NCBI GenBank assembly: GCA_020848015.1
Contig: JADLBA010000041.1
Coordinates: forward strand, 1-9,300
Direction of reading: 5' to 3'
Length of the DNA: 9,300 nucleotides
From: Crocinitomicaceae bacterium
GTDB taxonomy: Bacteria; Bacteroidota; Bacteroidia; Flavobacteriales_D; Sanyastnellaceae
The position numbers were made by a program, and so were the translations under genes. Below are positions 7,102 to 9,300 of the stretch, in pieces. Position 1 is the stretch's first letter. Every line of letters starts with the position of its first letter. The notes beneath the pieces were generated by a model. It had not been told where the DNA came from. It worked only from the letters and a program-made list of their open reading frames with translations, and did no database searches.

Positions 7102-8610
7102 TGATATGCTTTGAAGCGTTTGCTGTATCGCAGCAGGTAAGGCTCCTGCTATGTCGGAAGCGATCATTCCCGCTTCTCCCTGACGAGCCGCTATAATATC
7201 GCCTGAAAGTCCATGAAGATAGGTGCCGGCAATGGCTGCACCAGACGGCGAATATCCTTGCGCGAGGAACGATCCAATCACTCCTGTAAGCACATCACCG
7301 CTCCCCGCTGTTGCCATTCCAGGGTTTCCCGTAGAATTAAAAAAAAGTTTACCATCCGGCAAGGCGACAGAAGTATGCGCCCCTTTCAGAACGATGACAA
7401 TACCCAACTCAGTTGACTTTTTCTGCTGTGTTGCAATACGCTCAAATGTGTCACTATGTTTCCCAAAGAGACGGTCAAACTCACCGGTGTGAGGCGTAAT
7501 AACCGAATTTTCGGGAAGGTGTTCTGACAGTTTTTTTTCTGCAATAATGTTCAGCGCATCTGCATCAAAGACGATTGGAATTTTCGCTTCTTTAATTACT
7601 CGGCGAACCATTGCGGAGGTCTCAGAATGTTGCCCGATTCCCGACCCAATAGCAATAGCAGATTTGGTGTTGTCAGCACGTGTGCTCTGAAGATGGAGAT
7701 TGTTTTTATCTGCCATACACATGGCCTCTGGAATTATTGACAGAAGCGCCCCGACTCCGTTGTTGGGAATATTTACTGTGGCAAGGCCACATCCGGCCCG
7801 CATTGCGCCGAGAGTACATAAGGCCGCCGCTCCAAACTTCCCGTTGCTGCCCGCAATGATCTGCAAATGGCCAAATTGATTTTTATAGGCTGATTTTTTT
7901 CTTCTTTGTACAATTGAAATTTCTTCTCCGGGAATAATCACCTGAATCCTGTCCTCAAATCTCGATGGAAATTGTGCGTGCAAACCAATATCAAGCACTG
8001 CGATCTTGCCGGTAAAAATTTCGTTTTCAGGAAAGAAAAAAGCGCGCTTTGGAACTTGGAAAGTCAGTGTATAAGCAGCTCTTACTATAGCGCCCTGCTG
8101 AGGTATTAAAAGATCACCGTTAAAACCAGACGGCAGATCAATAGAGATAGTTCGATTTGCGAATGGAGAAATGGCCATTACCCATTGTAGGTATTCTCCT
8201 TCCAGAGGCTTATTCAGCCCACTTCCCAAAAGTGCATCAATGATCCACTCCTGTGGTTCAAAGTGGAATGATTTCGGAATATTATTATGAAAAAAAATAG
8301 AAAGTGAAGCGGTTTCTCCAAGCAATTTCAAGTTGTGCAAAAAATCTACACTGCCTTTTTTAACGCTCCCCACAACAATGACTCTGACTGTTTTGCCCGC
8401 CATGAATAGCATTCTGGCGATGGCGAGCCCGTCACCACCATTGTTACCTGTTCCGGCAATAATGCAAAAATGTGTTGCGCGAATGTGGGTCAGTATCCAG
8501 TTGCTGCATTGGGTTGCCGCTCTTTCCATCAGTGCTGCAGATGAAACGGGTTCGTGAAGAATGGTATATGCATCCCAATCGCGTAACTGTTGAACGGCGG
8601 GTATCCTCAT
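7096..8610 (-). CDS. nnr: Bifunctional NAD(P)H-hydrate epimerase / ADP-dependent NAD(P)H-hydrate dehydratase
   Basis: The 504-residue product fuses two metabolite-repair enzymes, as in E. coli YjeF/Nnr. The N-terminal YjeF_N domain (about 1-220) has GTGNNGGDGLAIAR (53-66), DALLGSGL (125-132) with Asp125, and SIDLPSG (156-162); it interconverts R and S forms of hydrated NAD(P)H. The C-terminal ribokinase-like domain (about 235-500) has IIAGSNGKFGAAAL (251-264), FDADALN (348-354), TPHTGEF (372-378) and GNPGMATAGSGDVLTG (428-443) with the likely catalytic Asp439; it dehydrates S-NAD(P)HX back to NAD(P)H using ADP in this bacterial type. All key motifs are present and the length is normal, so both activities are expected in the cytosol. 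The start is ATG 8610 with Met-Arg-Ile-Pro. A TAACTTTG box lies four bases upstream. Its last six bases overlap the end of the YciO gene. Confidence 0.95.
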   Translation of the reverse strand: MRIPAVQQLRDWDAYTILHEPVSSAALMERAATQCSNWILTHIRATHFCIIAGTGNNGGDGLAIARMLFMAGKTVRVIVVGSVKKGSVDFLHNLKLLGETASLSIFFHNNIPKSFHFEPQEWIIDALLGSGLNKPLEGEYLQWVMAISPFANRTISIDLPSGFNGDLLIPQQGAIVRAAYTLTFQVPKRAFFFPENEIFTGKIAVLDIGLHAQFPSRFEDRIQVIIPGEEISIVQRRKKSAYKNQFGHLQIIAGSNGKFGAAALCTLGAMRAGCGLATVNIPNNGVGALLSIIPEAMCMADKNNLHLQSTRADNTKSAIAIGSGIGQHSETSAMVRRVIKEAKIPIVFDADALNIIAEKKLSEHLPENSVITPHTGEFDRLFGKHSDTFERIATQQKKSTELGIVIVLKGAHTSVALPDGKLFFNSTGNPGMATAGSGDVLTGVIGSFLAQGYSPSGAAIAGTYLHGLSGDIIAARQGEAGMIASDIAGALPAAIQQTLQSISL

Positions 8611-8614
8611 AGCT

Positions 8615-8622
8615 CAAAGTTA
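8615..8622 (-). promoter_or_regulatory. Candidate -7 promoter box just before the nnr start
   Basis: On the minus strand this reads TAACTTTG, a full match to the Bacteroidota -7 box TAnnTTTG, ending four bases before ATG 8610. A start site 5 bases past the box would be the A of the ATG, giving a leaderless mRNA. No TTG -33 element is present; that position is occupied by a run of seven G (8642-8648 as C on the plus strand). A chance match cannot be excluded. Confidence 0.35.
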
Positions 8623-8773
8623 CGATTGAAATCAGAATAGACCCCCCCTGATCCATTCGTAGAGTTCGATTTTTACTGCAATACCATTCACAATCCACCG
8701 TTCGCAAGTTTACTCTGTTATAATGAAAGGACATTGGCACAACTTTACTTTCACATTTGGAAAATTCTGCCCG

Positions 8774-9300
8774 ATGAAGTGTGTAAAATTCGTTTTTGCG
8801 TTCGGTCTTTTGATGTTTGTCAATGCGCTTTTGGCGCAAATGCCTATTGCCTTATATGATAATTCGAGGATTTACCGCGAGGCAACGGAATTGTTTGACC
8901 ACGAAAAATACGTGGCGGCAAAGGAAAAATTTGAGCAGTACATCGCTCTGGAAAATGATCCCCTGTATGCTCTTAGGATCAACTCTGAATATTACCGCGG
9001 CATTTGCGCACTCTATCTCTATCACAAGGATGCGGAATATATTCTTGAAAAATTTGTCAGAGACCATCCGGACAGCCCATGGAAACAAAAAGTTTACTTT
9101 GAACTCGGTACGTTTAATTACAAGAAAAAAGCGCTGAAAAAAACACTGGAGTGGTTCCGCTTAGTGGATGAAAAGTCTCTCAGTGAGACGCAAAGAATTG
9201 AATTCAGGTACAAGCGCGGCCAAGCTTCATTTGAAGAGGGAGATATTGTCAATGCGCGCCAGGATTTTTACGAAATAAAAGATAAGGAGAGCGAGTACAA
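8774..9300 (+). CDS. Secreted TPR-repeat protein, 5' part (continues past the window)
   Basis: An open frame from ATG 8774 runs to the right edge without a stop, giving 175 residues of an incomplete protein. It begins with a Sec signal peptide (Lys2, Lys5, hydrophobic 6-20, likely cleavage after Ala21 in LLA-Q), so the product is periplasmic or outer-membrane facing. The mature part is helical and shows tetratricopeptide-like pairs: about 33-60 (Tyr/Ala/Leu-Phe pattern, YVAAKEKFEQYI at 46-57), 70-97, 105-131 and 143-170 (GQASFEEGDIVNARQDF at 149-165). The pattern resembles large Bacteroidota TPR proteins and BamD/YbgF-like scaffolds, but no specific function can be assigned from this fragment. 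I chose the first ATG because it keeps the positively charged start of the signal peptide; the next in-frame ATG (8813) would cut into the hydrophobic core. It is divergent from nnr, with 163 bases between starts. Confidence 0.85.
   Translation, partial: MKCVKFVFAFGLLMFVNALLAQMPIALYDNSRIYREATELFDHEKYVAAKEKFEQYIALENDPLYALRINSEYYRGICALYLYHKDAEYILEKFVRDHPDSPWKQKVYFELGTFNYKKKALKKTLEWFRLVDEKSLSETQRIEFRYKRGQASFEEGDIVNARQDFYEIKDKESEY

Noticed and set aside
8734..8759. Possible promoter for the TPR gene (TTG at 8734, CACATTTG at 8752)
   Set aside because: The spacer is 15 bases, too short, and the -7 box has mismatches at its first position.
8444..8839. 131-codon minus-strand open frame upstream of nnr
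   Set aside because: It overlaps the nnr start in another frame and runs antisense to the TPR protein's signal peptide; the translation is basic and featureless.
8817..9137. 106-codon plus-strand open frame at the right edge
   Set aside because: It is in a different frame from the TPR protein at 8774-9300, which has a signal peptide and helical repeats and stays open to the edge.

Overview
The window reads as an ordinary chromosomal stretch from a member of the Bacteroidota. The evidence is a large secreted protein ending in a type B sorting domain for the type IX secretion system (T9SS, the gliding-motility export route), a SPII lipoprotein with a Lys/Asp-rich start, weak or absent Shine-Dalgarno sites, and several matches to the Bacteroidota promoter form TTG-N17-20-TAnnTTTG. 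The order within the phylum cannot be fixed from this window. No mobile element, CRISPR array, tRNA or rRNA was found, and no gene-free gap exceeds 165 bases.

Layout. At 40-2331 (+) lies a 763-residue mosaic surface protein with CUB, PKD/Ig-like and P-type domains and a T9SS sorting tail. A hairpin terminator follows at 2360-2391. At 2432-4297 (+) is a UPF1/IGHMBP2-like superfamily 1 helicase, then at 4358-5248 (+) an uncharacterised lipoprotein. On the opposite strand, 5288-5677 encodes a small four-helix membrane protein of the 'phage holin family 4' type. It is divergent from a transaldolase (5745-6413, +), with a perfect inverted repeat between them. A YciO-type Sua5/YrdC protein follows (6487-7101, +). 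It converges on, and overlaps by six bases, a two-domain NAD(P)H-hydrate repair enzyme (7096-8610, -). Divergent from that, a secreted TPR protein starts at 8774 and runs off the right edge.

How the genes relate. This is a patchwork of single-gene units on both strands, not one pathway. Transaldolase (pentose phosphate pathway), the NAD(P)HX repair enzyme and the YciO homologue are housekeeping. The CUB/P-domain protein, the lipoprotein and the TPR protein belong to the cell envelope. I found no convincing new multi-gene system. The points most worth a second look are the inverted repeat that places a -7 box facing each way between the holin-like and transaldolase genes, two minus-strand genes whose -7 box lies 4-5 bases before the start codon (possible leaderless mRNAs), the P-type domain that appears nested inside an Ig/PKD-like domain, and the missing S-x-N motif in the YciO-type protein.
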